A stretch of 64,000 bases of DNA from Bacillota bacterium (GCA_023455425.1 JAEYCM010000029.1:47989-111988); one strand, 5' to 3'. Counted from the first letter of the stretch, positions 25,809 through 34,525 are shown. A program made the numbers and translations. The notes: generated from the letters alone by a model not told the origin.

Positions 25809-26804
25809 CTAAATCATAAAGAGATTCAACGCGACCGGATGCGCGGGAAGATCCAATAGACGAACCAATTCTTCATCCAAGCTCATAATGGAAAGGGTTG
25901 CTCCCATCATATCGAGCGATGTAAAAAAGTTCCCGACAAACGCCTGATGGATGCCGATCCCTTTTTCCAAGAGCACATCGTAGATACGGCTGTACAGGAT
26001 GTGCAATTCGCTCAGCATCGTATTGCCCAGGCCTGAAATCAGCACGGCGGCCGTATCCCCTTTATCGAGCGGCATATCCTGGAGAATTTCCCGGATCATG
26101 ATATCCGCCGTATCGTTTGCCGATTTGAGCTTGCAGGTGTCCTTGCTGGACAGCCCATGATGCCCTACGCCGATTTCCATGGTCCCCATTTCAATGAGGT
26201 AGTTCGGACGCCCTACCTCGGGAATAATGCAGCTTGCAAGTCCGATGCCGATGCTGCGGATTTGCCTCACCGCTTTTTCTGTAACGGCAACGACCGCGTC
26301 AAGATCATAACCGGACGCCGCAGCAGCCCCGCCTATTTTCCAAAGCAGGACCTCTCCCGTCATACCGCGGCGCACGTTCGGGTCATCCGCCGCCACGTCG
26401 TCGTTTACGATCACGGTCCGCACGGCGGTTCCTTCCGCCGCGATCCGCGAAACCGCGATCCGGGCGTTGGCAATATCCTTCGGGTAGTTTCCCAGCAGGC
26501 AGACGATCCCTTTTCCGGCGTCCGCCGCTTTAAAGGCGGCGTAAAACGCGTCCACCGAGGGAGGCGTAAACGTATCGCCTATGGCGACCGCATCCAGCAT
26601 GTTTTTCCCGATATATCCCATGAACGCGGGATCGTGCCCCGACCCGCCTCCCGCAACAACGCCCACTTTCCCCGCAACGGGTGCGCCAATATACTTGAGC
26701 GTCCGCCTGCATTCGGTATGCGCCACATAGTTGCGGTAGCATTTCACGAATCCAATGATCGACTCATCTACCATTTTTGCTGGATGGTTAAATAGCTTTT
26801 GCAT
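25809..26804 (-). CDS. dhaK: DhaK-type ketose kinase subunit, copy 2
   Basis: A 331-residue paralogue of the DhaK at 20277-21290. It keeps VGVVAGGGSGHDPAFMGYIG and the hemiaminal His region IGVGHHGLSSKDTC, but differs at many positions around the pocket (for example GLSS instead of GEPG). The ATG at 26804 follows GGAGGATCT; an open frame continues 39 codons upstream but looks non-coding there. It has no DhaL next to it, so it must share the single DhaL or have another role such as sensing. In yeast- and Gram-positive systems DhaK-like proteins (DhaQ) act with regulators, an alternative worth keeping given that a regulator gene is directly upstream. Confidence 0.88.
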   Translation of the reverse strand: MQKLFNHPAKMVDESIIGFVKCYRNYVAHTECRRTLKYIGAPVAGKVGVVAGGGSGHDPAFMGYIGKNMLDAVAIGDTFTPPSVDAFYAAFKAADAGKGIVCLLGNYPKDIANARIAVSRIAAEGTAVRTVIVNDDVAADDPNVRRGMTGEVLLWKIGGAAAASGYDLDAVVAVTEKAVRQIRSIGIGLASCIIPEVGRPNYLIEMGTMEIGVGHHGLSSKDTCKLKSANDTADIMIREILQDMPLDKGDTAAVLISGLGNTMLSELHILYSRIYDVLLEKGIGIHQAFVGNFFTSLDMMGATLSIMSLDEELVRLLDLPAHPVALNLFMI

Positions 26805-26823
26805 AGATCCTCCGGTCCACGTC

Positions 26824-27336
26824 TTACTTCGCATCGGCGGAAGCGGCCAATTTGTAATACTGGATATACACCGCAATCTCCCTGTCGTTAAACCGCTTGT
26901 TCCTCCTGCTGACCAGCACAAACGGCTTCATGCCCTTATAGGTTGTCACATAATGCGCCTTATCCAGAAATGTCGCGTTTCCCTCTGCGGCAGCGCTGAT
27001 ATGGTTGAATAAAACCCCGATATCCAACTCGTGCTGCGTAATCAAATCATCCAAGCGCACATTCATGGACTCTATATCATCCAAACCCAGCTCCGCTTCT
27101 TTTTCCGCTACCAAATCCAAAAGCGCCACATAGATTTTGATGAATGTTGTGATGCGCAAATCATTGCTCCGGTTGTATTTCTGGTTAAACCCTGCCGGGT
27201 CCCAACCGATACGCTTGCTGATTTCCGCGTTGCTGATGCCGTATTTCCCCGTAATGACATTCAGCCTGTTGTAAATACAGTCAACCAAGTAATCCTTGGT
27301 TATTTTCTTTAATGCAAGCTCCTCAAATTCAGTCAC
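26824..27336 (-). CDS. HTH-domain transcriptional regulator
   Basis: A 170-residue protein. Residues about 25-60 (GISNAEISKRIGWDPAGFNQKYN) look like an XRE-type helix-turn-helix with a family-unlike C-terminal half; I do not recognise a named family. The GTG start at 27336 is chosen because GGGAGG lies five bases upstream; an ATG at 27420 would give 28 extra residues without a ribosome site. It is the first complete gene of the operon and lies 19 bases upstream of dhaK2, so it probably controls this operon. The end of a Cys-rich reading frame overlaps its start. Confidence 0.65.
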   Translation of the reverse strand: MTEFEELALKKITKDYLVDCIYNRLNVITGKYGISNAEISKRIGWDPAGFNQKYNRSNDLRITTFIKIYVALLDLVAEKEAELGLDDIESMNVRLDDLITQHELDIGVLFNHISAAAEGNATFLDKAHYVTTYKGMKPFVLVSRRNKRFNDREIAVYIQYYKLAASADAK

Positions 27337-27568
27337 AATATCCTCCCTTAAGCGTCCCCCGGCAAGCTCTGATTTTGGAGAAGCGGCAATAAAAGCAGAC
27401 GGTAGACGCTTCGATTGCAACCCGTTTTTCCCAAGTCGTCAGAGCACCGGCGTGTTGGCAGCAGTGCCGGCAATCCAATTCCGTTTTGCATCGATTCGGT
27501 TATTCACGTTGGGGCACTTTGATTGCCTTGCGCGCCTGAAACACCTCATTGTATCCTGATATCCGCAT
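27329..27568 (-). pseudogene. Small Cys-rich ORF interrupted by an in-frame TAA
   Basis: A strong GGGGAGG precedes an ATG at 27568 that opens a 22-codon frame (MRISGYNEVFQARKAIKVPQ and two more) ending in TAA at 27500-27502. The same frame then continues without a stop for 56 codons, encoding a Cys-rich segment with CRHCCQH and CFYC pairs, and stops at TGA 27329-27331, overlapping the GTG start of the regulator as in coupled genes. One substitution (CAA to TAA) would explain the break. It could also be a genuine 22-residue leader peptide. I do not recognise the family. Confidence 0.45.
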
Positions 27569-27596
27569 ATTTTATCCTCCCCGGCTTTTGAACAGC

Positions 27597-27625
27597 AGCT
27601 TACTCAAGGCAGCTGTTGCTGTCAA
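27597..27625 (-). promoter_or_regulatory. Promoter of the dhaK/ABC/SDR operon
   Basis: On the minus strand TTGACA (27620-27625), 17-base spacer, TAAGCT (27597-27602), about 30 bases upstream of the leader ATG at 27568. The spacer and -10 are within an imperfect inverted repeat of CAGC(A)ACAGCT and AAGCTGCTG that may be the regulator's operator. Confidence 0.6.
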
Positions 27626-27796
27626 CCCGAAGAGAACGGAGAAAATTGAGACACGATTTTCCAAAACGCCGGTTTTAGTTTGTTCGGAGTGAGCTTTGCA
27701 CAAACAAGAAAATGAATATTTCCGGTGTGCTTTCATGGATGGCGAAAAGCGTATATGACTTATATGGATTTCATGCACTTACTCTAACATAGGCGC

Positions 27797-27932
27797 CATC
27801 CATCGGGAATGCGCCTACTATGCTCAATATGAGCTTATTCGCTATTGTTATTTTTCCAGCGCATTTCGGTTGTATCCGAAATAGTCCCACGGGCAACAGA
27901 AAACCGCCGGAAAATGCGGTTTTTCGGCGGTT
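27797..27932. repeat. Structured intergenic element, copy A
   Basis: Shares with 41865-42010 a block of about 60 bp (GGGAATGCGCCTACTATGCT, then CAATATGAGCTTATTCGCTA) at roughly 85% identity, then a looser AATAGTCCCACGGG-like stretch, and ends in a hairpin (AACCGCCGGAAAA / TTTTTCGGCGGTT, 27902-27932). No ORF with a ribosome site explains the conservation. It fills most of the 534-base gap between the divergent operon start at 27568 and rpoN. Confidence 0.6.
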
Positions 27933-27994
27933 GCTGATTTTAATTTCTATTGTTGCTGGACACTACATGTTTTTCATATCCCGGTATGAACATT

Positions 27995-28000
27995 TATAAT
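27995..28000 (+). promoter_or_regulatory. Candidate -10 element of rpoN promoter
   Basis: Consensus TATAAT about 100 bases upstream of the rpoN start, with a weak TTTCAT 17 bases before it. A second possibility, TTGTGA at 28014-28019 with CATTAT 17 bases later, lies closer to the gene. Confidence 0.4.
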
Positions 28001-28102
28001 AGTTTCCTCCTGATTGTGAATATGATAGAATGAATTCATTATATTACCTTGCTTCATGCTCTCCTCTTTGAGTTTCTTTGGACTTCTTTACAGGGATACG
28101 CA

Positions 28103-29344
28103 ATGCAAAACAAACATGGCCTCTCGCTTCAGTTCGGGTACAAACTGGACTTTAGGCTGTCTCATTGGCATAAGCAGATCATCCGGCTGCTTTCGTATGA
28201 TCTCCGGGATCTGTCCGCCCATATCATGCAGGAGGCGGAACGAAACCCCTGCCTGGAAATCGACTATGGCGGAACCGACGGCGAGTTTGTGGAAGCGCTT
28301 TGCGTCGCGCGGGAGGATTTCCGGGACGAATTGCGCCTTGAACTGGTTCTTATATCGGATGAGCCGCTCAAAAAGGCCGCGGCATTGCTTGTCGACAGGC
28401 TGGACGACGATGGATATCTGCGCGAAGAGCTTTCGGAATTGGCGCATGAAACAGGCGTTCCGGAGGCAATACTTGCCCGCGCGCTTGCGTTTCTCCAAAC
28501 GCTGGAGCCTGCGGGGATTGGGGCGCGTTCCATAAAGGAATGCTTCCTGCTGCAGCTTGCCCGGCATTCCATGCAAAAAAGCGACGCGTGGGCGCTGCTA
28601 ACAGAAGCATATGTTCCGCTTTCCCGTGGAGACGACCCCGTCATCCTTCGGCTGCCGGGTTGGACAGCGGAGCGGCTCAATAACGCGCGGCTGCAACTTT
28701 CCAAATTGCATCCACACCCCGTGGACGGAGGCACCACTGGCCAAACGGTGGTGCCAGACGCACGCATCGTTCCCTGTCCGCGCGGCGGGTTTACGGTAGA
28801 ATTATTTGAGCACGCGCTTCCCAGAATTTCCGTAAGTCAGTCCTATCTGAAGAGCGTTGCGACGGATACGACGGGCAAACGCTTTGCGCATGAGGGATTG
28901 TTTTATGCGCAGCGTTTTTTGTACTGTCTCGAGCGCCGCAACGAAACGCTCAAAAACGCGCTGCAGCTTGCCGTTGACGCCCAAACGGGCTATCTTTCGG
29001 GCGGCCATCTCAATTGCCTGCTGATGAAGGATGTGGCGCATTGCCTGGGATTGCATCCGTCCGTTATCACGCGCGCGCTGTCTAATAAATATGTATTGAT
29101 GAACAACCGGGTGTTTGAGGCAAAATCGCTGTTTACACGACCTTGCGCGCCGGGCGTATGCGCCGATCGAGTACAGGAGCTGCTTATACATTGCATTGCC
29201 GCCGAAGACAAACGCGCCCCCTATAGCGATCAAAAGCTTGCCGAACTGCTTTATGCGAGACACGGCGTCGCGCTTTCCAGAAGAACCGTTGCGAAATATC
29301 GGGATGAGCTGCATATCGCCGCCTCATCGGGGAGGAAAACGTGA
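28103..29344 (+). CDS. rpoN: RNA polymerase sigma-54 factor
   Basis: A 413-residue sigma factor that recognises -24/-12 promoters and requires an AAA+ activator to melt DNA. The N-terminal part carries the activator-interacting region, the core-binding domain includes LQTLEPAGIGARSIKECFLLQL, and the C-terminus has the RpoN box (SRRTVAKYRDEL at about residue 391) that reads the -24 element. It is slightly short for the family. The start at 28103 (MQNKHGLS) has only a weak AGGG; an open frame runs 18 codons further upstream. The stop overlaps the GTG start of the LevR-type activator (GTGA), so factor and activator are translationally coupled. Confidence 0.92.
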   Translation: MQNKHGLSLQFGYKLDFRLSHWHKQIIRLLSYDLRDLSAHIMQEAERNPCLEIDYGGTDGEFVEALCVAREDFRDELRLELVLISDEPLKKAAALLVDRLDDDGYLREELSELAHETGVPEAILARALAFLQTLEPAGIGARSIKECFLLQLARHSMQKSDAWALLTEAYVPLSRGDDPVILRLPGWTAERLNNARLQLSKLHPHPVDGGTTGQTVVPDARIVPCPRGGFTVELFEHALPRISVSQSYLKSVATDTTGKRFAHEGLFYAQRFLYCLERRNETLKNALQLAVDAQTGYLSGGHLNCLLMKDVAHCLGLHPSVITRALSNKYVLMNNRVFEAKSLFTRPCAPGVCADRVQELLIHCIAAEDKRAPYSDQKLAELLYARHGVALSRRTVAKYRDELHIAASSGRKT

Positions 29345-32070
29345 CCAGAAAACAGATGATCTATGAGTTCCTGCGCAAAATGAAGAACCAGTACGGCATG
29401 GAAGCAGTCTATACCACGGAGGAAATCGCCGACGCCGTAGGCGCGAGCCGTTCAAACGTCAGTTCTGACCTCAACCGTCTCTTTGATGAGGAACTGGTAG
29501 AAAAACTTCCAGGCTGGCCGGTAAAATACCGGGCAAGCCTGGCGGTGCTTACCCCCATGCCGGATCAATCGGCCGCGGCGGGCAATGTTGCCGACGCCAA
29601 CGGCGTATTTGAAAACTTTATAGGCTACAACGGCAGCATGAGCATGGAGATTGAAAAGGCCAAAGCCGCCGTACTCTATCCGCTCAACGGTATCCCCATG
29701 CTGATTGAGGGGCAAACGGGCACAGGCAAGACGACGTTTGCCAGGCTCCTATACGAATACGCCAAAAAGGCGGGCAGGCTGAAGGAAAACGCAGCCTTCA
29801 TTTCCTTCAATTGCGCGGACTATGCGCACAATCCGCAGCTCATCATCGCACAGCTCTTTGGGTACGCACGGGGCGCATTCACCGGCGCGGAAGACGAGCA
29901 CATCGGCCTTGTCGAGCAGGCGGACCATGGCGTACTGTTTCTGGATGAAGCGCATCGCCTGCCCGGAACGGCACAGGAAATGCTGTTTTCCCTGATGGAT
30001 TTCGGCCAGTACCGGCGTCTGGGGGAAGCGGACGTCACGCGTATTGCGCACCCGATCCTCATTATGGCCACCACGGAAAATAAAGAGTCGGCGCTGCTTT
30101 CCGCCTTTAACCGCCGCGTTCCCATTACCGTCAGGCTGCCCGCGCTATCGGAACGCACCCCGCTTGAGCGGCTGAATCTGATCAAGCAGTTTTTTACGCT
30201 GGAAGGGGGTAAGCTCAGGCGGGATCTGAAGGTCGATTCCATCGCCGTCAAGGCGCTCTTAGCCTATCATTGTCCCGGCAACGTGGGGCAGCTGGAAAAC
30301 GACATCAAGGTCGCCTGCGCCCGCTCCTATGTAAACTGCCTAATGGACGGCAACACGTATATTAACGTCAGCATCCTGCAACTTCCACTCCATGTAAAGG
30401 AAGGAATCCGCAAGGTGCGGCACATCTATTCGGATATCAACCTGATCTCCGGAAATCTTGAAATCCACGCCGACGGCGGTGAAAAGCCGGAAAACGCCAC
30501 GGTACTCAAACGCAGCGACATTTACGATATCCTGGAGGATCGGCATCTTGAGTACGCGAAAAGCAATGTGGACAGGGACTACATTGAGCTCGCGATGATG
30601 ATGGATGTGGAGGGCTATTTTCAGGATCTGATGCGCAAACGCGCGCAGGGTGAGGAAACCATTGTCGACTATCTTTCCGATCCGGCGCTGGATATGGCAA
30701 AACAGGCGGGTATCCTCCTCAAGCGCAGATTGGGTATTGCGCTGAGCGAACAATACCGCATCGCGCTCGCGTTCCATTTCAACGGCGTCATTTCACGGGT
30801 GCTTTCGGGCAAGCCGATCGTCTGCCCGATGCTTTCCTATATCCGGCAGGATCACGCGGATGTGTTTGCCACAGCGGAGGAGATTGTAAGAAAACTTCGC
30901 GAAGCGTATGCGCCCGAAGTTCCGGATGATGAAGCCGGGCTGTTGGCCAACCTTCTGCTGCGTATCGCAGACGATACTGCCGAGCGGCTGCGCTGCGGCA
31001 CGCTTGTGATCTGCAAGGGCTTAGGCAGCGCGCGTACCATGGCAAAGGTGGCAAACGGCATCCTCGGCAAGGACTACGTACAGTATCTGGACGTGACGGA
31101 AATGGGGACGGAGGACGCCCTAAAATCGGCCATAGAAAAGAAGCTTGCGCAAATGTGCGAATACGGCGGCATTGCGGTCCTTGCCGACTCCGAATGGCTG
31201 CGCGCAATCTGCCGGTCCTTTGAAAGCCCGTCACTTACTGTAATGGATGATATCGATACCTCTTTGGTCATAGAAGCGGCGCTTCTCGCGGTAGAGCATC
31301 ACGCCACCGCACAGCAGATCCGCGTACATCTTAAGCAGTTCGCTCCCGACGGCCATGTGCCGCATGCGGAGGAAGCGCAGGCGCTTCCTCCCAAAGAAAA
31401 GTATACGATTGTGACCGCCTGCATCTCGGGTTGCGGCGCCGCGGTCAAGCTGAAGAACATGATTGAAAAGAAATTCAACCTGCCCGAGGATATTGATATT
31501 ATTACAATGGATATCGCATCGGTAAGCTCCCTCAAAGACCGCCTTGCTGAGCTTTCCTCTGTGCGCGATATTATTTGCGTGATCGGTATGGACGTGGGGC
31601 TGGACATGGGATATCCTTTTATTTCAGCGGAGGAGTTCGTCCTGGGCAGCGGCATCGATCGCATCACGGACATTCTGCGCACATATCACGTCAACAAGCG
31701 CGTCGAGGAACCCTGGGAAAGCAGGCAGGCAAGCGCGCTTGAAGAGATGTTCTTTTCCGGAAAGCATATGCGCGGCTACCTGTTCTATCTGGACGGAGAA
31801 AAGATCATGCCATATCTGAACGATTGTGTAGACCGCCTGGAAGCCACGCGCAATAAGCTTGGGCCTGCCAAGCGGCTGATGCTGTTTATTCATTTGTGTT
31901 CCATGGTGGAACGGCTGATATTTGAAAGCCGCTGCGATACGCCCGCACAGCACGCCGCGGAAGATATGCAAAAAGCAATGGAGCCGCTTGAAAGCGTGTT
32001 CCATATCATCATACCGGATGAGGAATATGATATGCTGGAGCAGATCATGTCTCTGGTGCTCAACAAATAA
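29341..32070 (+). CDS. levR: LevR-type PRD-containing sigma-54-dependent activator
   Basis: A 909-residue activator. Domains in order: winged HTH (1-60), AAA+ sigma-54 interaction domain (Walker A GQTGTGKTTF near 122; GAFTGA loop near 178; FLDEAHRLP Walker B), PRD1 (about 405-510, IALAFHFNGV with a PRD His), EIIA-Man-like (about 553-675), EIIB-Gat-like (about 683-780, TACISGCGAAVKL) and PRD2 (about 795-905, LFIHLCSMVERLI). In LevR, HPr and EIIB phosphorylate opposing domains to couple activity to PTS sugar flow. Here the phosphorylatable His of the EIIA-like domain is replaced by Lys559 (VICKGLGSART). The start is GTG behind GGGGAGG. The likely target is the -24/-12 promoter at 38503-38518. 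Confidence 0.92.
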   Translation: MTRKQMIYEFLRKMKNQYGMEAVYTTEEIADAVGASRSNVSSDLNRLFDEELVEKLPGWPVKYRASLAVLTPMPDQSAAAGNVADANGVFENFIGYNGSMSMEIEKAKAAVLYPLNGIPMLIEGQTGTGKTTFARLLYEYAKKAGRLKENAAFISFNCADYAHNPQLIIAQLFGYARGAFTGAEDEHIGLVEQADHGVLFLDEAHRLPGTAQEMLFSLMDFGQYRRLGEADVTRIAHPILIMATTENKESALLSAFNRRVPITVRLPALSERTPLERLNLIKQFFTLEGGKLRRDLKVDSIAVKALLAYHCPGNVGQLENDIKVACARSYVNCLMDGNTYINVSILQLPLHVKEGIRKVRHIYSDINLISGNLEIHADGGEKPENATVLKRSDIYDILEDRHLEYAKSNVDRDYIELAMMMDVEGYFQDLMRKRAQGEETIVDYLSDPALDMAKQAGILLKRRLGIALSEQYRIALAFHFNGVISRVLSGKPIVCPMLSYIRQDHADVFATAEEIVRKLREAYAPEVPDDEAGLLANLLLRIADDTAERLRCGTLVICKGLGSARTMAKVANGILGKDYVQYLDVTEMGTEDALKSAIEKKLAQMCEYGGIAVLADSEWLRAICRSFESPSLTVMDDIDTSLVIEAALLAVEHHATAQQIRVHLKQFAPDGHVPHAEEAQALPPKEKYTIVTACISGCGAAVKLKNMIEKKFNLPEDIDIITMDIASVSSLKDRLAELSSVRDIICVIGMDVGLDMGYPFISAEEFVLGSGIDRITDILRTYHVNKRVEEPWESRQASALEEMFFSGKHMRGYLFYLDGEKIMPYLNDCVDRLEATRNKLGPAKRLMLFIHLCSMVERLIFESRCDTPAQHAAEDMQKAMEPLESVFHIIIPDEEYDMLEQIMSLVLNK

Positions 32071-32071
32071 A

Positions 32072-32094
32072 AAACGGGTAAAGCCCCGTTTCTG
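32072..32094 (+). terminator. Weak terminator after levR
   Basis: AAACGGG (32072-32078) and CCCGTTT (32085-32091) form a short stem directly after the stop, followed by CTGCTTC. The T-run is poor. Confidence 0.45.
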
Positions 32095-32170
32095 CTTCTC
32101 AAAAGTCGTCGACATATATTCCTTAAGGCATCGCCCCCGCGCCCCCTAAGGACGACATTCCTAAGGAAGG

Positions 32171-32228
32171 GTGTGTTGGGGAAACGTAGTTTCCCCAACA
32201 CACTTATCGTCGGCGCTCTATAGCGCCG
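32171..32228. repeat. Two adjacent strong stem-loops between convergent genes
   Basis: The first is a 15-bp perfect stem GTGTGTTGGGGAAAC / GTTTCCCCAACACAC with a GTA loop (32171-32203); the second is CGGCGCT-CTAT-AGCGCCG (32211-32228). Both lie in the 235-base gap between levR and the convergent unknown gene, and CCTAAGG-type motifs flank them. They probably end transcription from both sides, but neither has a classic T-run. Confidence 0.65.
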
Positions 32229-32305
32229 ATACCTTAAAACCCTCAAGTGGTATTGGCACTTTGAAACGAGGCGTCATCCCCGTTTATCTTTATCCGAACA
32301 CGTCT

Positions 32306-32899
32306 TTATTTTTGCACAATGAATTTCGGTTTTCCCATGATGGTGCCGACATCCGGCGCGGAATTGCTGGCCATGGCAAGAAACACCGGCGCCGCGCTGA
32401 AAAACACGATGCCCAGCTGTTCAATCGCCTGTGCGTTTTCCTGTTCCGGCTTCTTGGATACCTGCGCTACAAGATAGCGCGCAAGTCCGATCAATTCGGC
32501 CTGACGTTTTCTTTCATCCTTATCCGCAATGTTGGGACAAATTTGAAGAAAGCGTTCATATCTGCTTTTGAAATACGCGGCATATTCGGCCCGGTTTTCC
32601 TGATACTCTCTATCGAAGAGTTTCTCATAGAAGCTGTCAACCACCGCATCCGAGACCTGCCGCCGGATTTGCTCGGAGATCTGCTTTCTTGCATTCCATG
32701 CCCGGAGCGCAATAGACAGCAGGATAGCCGAGAGCTCCATAGAGTACCTTAGCACCCCTTCTTCTTTGAGTTCCAGTTCCCGGTCGGTCAACCCGGGATC
32801 GAGCGCCCGGGAATAATACTCCAGAATAAGCGCGCGCCATGTCTGTATAAATTCATCAAACGTGAGCTGAAGCTTGGGCCTGATTTCTCGGAACGCCAT
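32306..32899 (-). CDS. Unknown protein at the end of the PTS operon
   Basis: A 197-residue protein I do not recognise. It is rich in charged and aromatic residues and probably helical, with a moderately hydrophobic stretch near the C-terminus (IVFFSAAPVFLAMA) that could be a membrane or membrane-associated segment. The ATG at 32899 follows AGGAGG by eight bases; a GTG two codons earlier is too close to that site. It begins 12 bases after the HxlB-like gene and is the last gene of the PTS operon, so a role in sensing or handling of the same sugar is possible but unproven. Confidence 0.65.
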   Translation of the reverse strand: MAFREIRPKLQLTFDEFIQTWRALILEYYSRALDPGLTDRELELKEEGVLRYSMELSAILLSIALRAWNARKQISEQIRRQVSDAVVDSFYEKLFDREYQENRAEYAAYFKSRYERFLQICPNIADKDERKRQAELIGLARYLVAQVSKKPEQENAQAIEQLGIVFFSAAPVFLAMASNSAPDVGTIMGKPKFIVQK

Positions 32900-32911
32900 A
32901 AACACCGCCTC

Positions 32912-33466
32912 CTATTCAAGATTGGCATGCCTGTCTTTGATATCCGCCTCGCTCCAGCCCTTTTTTCCCATAATTTCGAGCGTGAGTATATCGCACAGCA
33001 GGTACAATTGTTGCTCAAAGAGCGTGGACATCGGCTGTCTGGACGCAAATTCGCCGCTTTGCGCGAACTTGGTCCGCCCCGGGAGCAAGACGCAAAAATC
33101 CGCAAGCATCGCACAGGTGCTTGTCTTGGTGCACCCCACATAGGCGATGGCTGCCCCTTTCTGCTTTGCAATCCGTGCAATCGAAACGGGAAATACGCTT
33201 TCTCCGGAGGACGACGCGACAATCAGCAGGTCCCCCTTGCCGATTGGGCGCTCGGTTTCACTGCCCACATAATCGATATCAATGGAGAGGTGCACCATCC
33301 GTTTGACCCACGCCTTCATGGAAATCAGCACCCTGCCCACGCCCACGCACAATACGCGCCTGGGCATTATCAGTTCTTCCAAAAAACGATCAAGCTGGGC
33401 GTTGTCTATCCGGCGCAGGGATTGCGCGAGTTCATCGAGTATGAGCTCCGTATATTGCGCTAGCAT
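32912..33466 (-). CDS. SIS-domain 6-phospho-3-hexuloisomerase-like protein (HxlB-type)
   Basis: A 184-residue single SIS-domain protein of exactly the length of 6-phospho-3-hexuloisomerase. VLCVGVGRVLISMKAWVKRM, DIDYVGSETERPIGKGDLLI and ASSSGESVF match the HxlB pattern. The enzyme interconverts arabino-3-hexulose-6-phosphate and fructose-6-phosphate. The ATG at 33466 overlaps the dehydrogenase stop codon as ATGCTAG, so it is translationally coupled to it. No HxlA (hexulose-6-phosphate synthase) is present, so formaldehyde fixation is unlikely; conversion of a 3-keto or epimeric hexose phosphate made by this operon is the better inference. Confidence 0.82.
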   Translation of the reverse strand: MLAQYTELILDELAQSLRRIDNAQLDRFLEELIMPRRVLCVGVGRVLISMKAWVKRMVHLSIDIDYVGSETERPIGKGDLLIVASSSGESVFPVSIARIAKQKGAAIAYVGCTKTSTCAMLADFCVLLPGRTKFAQSGEFASRQPMSTLFEQQLYLLCDILTLEIMGKKGWSEADIKDRHANLE

Positions 33467-34515
33467 TTGAGGTCCCCGCTGTACATCGCCTTGCAGATCG
33501 TCACGCTGCGTTCGTAGATATCGGCGCAAAGCTGCGGTAGGTCCTCCAGGCAGCAGCGGTGGGTAATGAGGTCCTCCACCTGCATCCTCCCGGCATCCAG
33601 CATTTCCACGGTATATTTCCACTCGTTGATGGGCGTTGCGGCATAATGGGAATTCCAAACGCCCTGCAGCGTGAGCTCCTTACGGAGGATATCGCTGTGC
33701 TGTTGGAGCTTGATGGCGGTATCCGCGTGCGGGTTGCCCAAAAGAGTGACCATACCGAATGTCCTGGCGCAGTCGATCGCCTGCCCTACCGCTACCCCGG
33801 TCCCCTCTATGACGACATCGGCAAGATTGCCGCCGTTTATCCTGCGCAGTTCCGCCACAACATCCTGTGTTTTGCCGTTGACAACGGTTTCGCCGCGTTC
33901 CCGCGCAAACGCCACCTTTTCTTCCACCACATCCACAAGCAGCACCATGCCCGCCCCAAACAGCCTTGCCCAGCGGGCAGCCATAATGCCGATGGGACCT
34001 GCGCCCAGTATGACAAGTGAATAACCGGCGCGCAACCCGCTCTTTCGCACCGCATGCTGTGCAACGGTACAGGGCTCCACCATGGCCAGCGCATCCATGC
34101 TGGTTTCAGGGTTAAACGACTCTACAAAATGCCACTTGGAAGGAACAAGGCAGTATTCGGCAAATCCGCCGTCGCTTCTTGACCCCAGATAATCATAGTT
34201 CAGGCACATCGCGTAGTTCGCGGAAAGGCAGGGACCGCATTTCCGGCAGGGAATGCAGGGAAATATCGCGCCCTTTTTTCCCACCAGCGCCGGGTCTGCC
34301 TGATCCCCTACGGCTACGATACGGCCGCCAAACTCATGCCCAAGCGCGAGCGGGTATTTCTGCCTGCTGGTACCCAGTGTGAATATGCGTGGGATATCGG
34401 AACCGCAAATGCCGCAGGAGCCGACCTGCAGCAACAGCTGCTCCCCAACCGGGCCGGGCACCGGCACATCATCCACACGGAAATCGCCAATGGCGTGCAA
34501 TCTTGCAGCTTTCAT
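33460..34515 (-). CDS. Zinc-dependent medium-chain dehydrogenase, GatD-like
   Basis: A 351-residue polyol-type alcohol dehydrogenase. The catalytic zinc ligands are in CGICGSDI and ALGHEFGG, the structural zinc is bound by the four Cys of CIPCRKCGPCLSANYAMC, and the nucleotide loop is VILGAGPIGIMAA. Galactitol-1-phosphate and sorbitol dehydrogenases have this architecture. In a PTS operon the substrate would be a polyol phosphate or a sugar phosphate made on import. The ATG at 34515 follows AAGAGGTACTTC. It lies directly downstream of EIIB and overlaps the isomerase gene. Confidence 0.88.
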   Translation of the reverse strand: MKAARLHAIGDFRVDDVPVPGPVGEQLLLQVGSCGICGSDIPRIFTLGTSRQKYPLALGHEFGGRIVAVGDQADPALVGKKGAIFPCIPCRKCGPCLSANYAMCLNYDYLGSRSDGGFAEYCLVPSKWHFVESFNPETSMDALAMVEPCTVAQHAVRKSGLRAGYSLVILGAGPIGIMAARWARLFGAGMVLLVDVVEEKVAFARERGETVVNGKTQDVVAELRRINGGNLADVVIEGTGVAVGQAIDCARTFGMVTLLGNPHADTAIKLQQHSDILRKELTLQGVWNSHYAATPINEWKYTVEMLDAGRMQVEDLITHRCCLEDLPQLCADIYERSVTICKAMYSGDLKC

Positions 34516-34525
34516 GAAGTACCTC

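Noticed and set aside
27572..27778. 68-codon minus-strand frame upstream of the dhaK operon
   Set aside because: It has no ribosome site, overlaps the promoter and shows no recognisable features.
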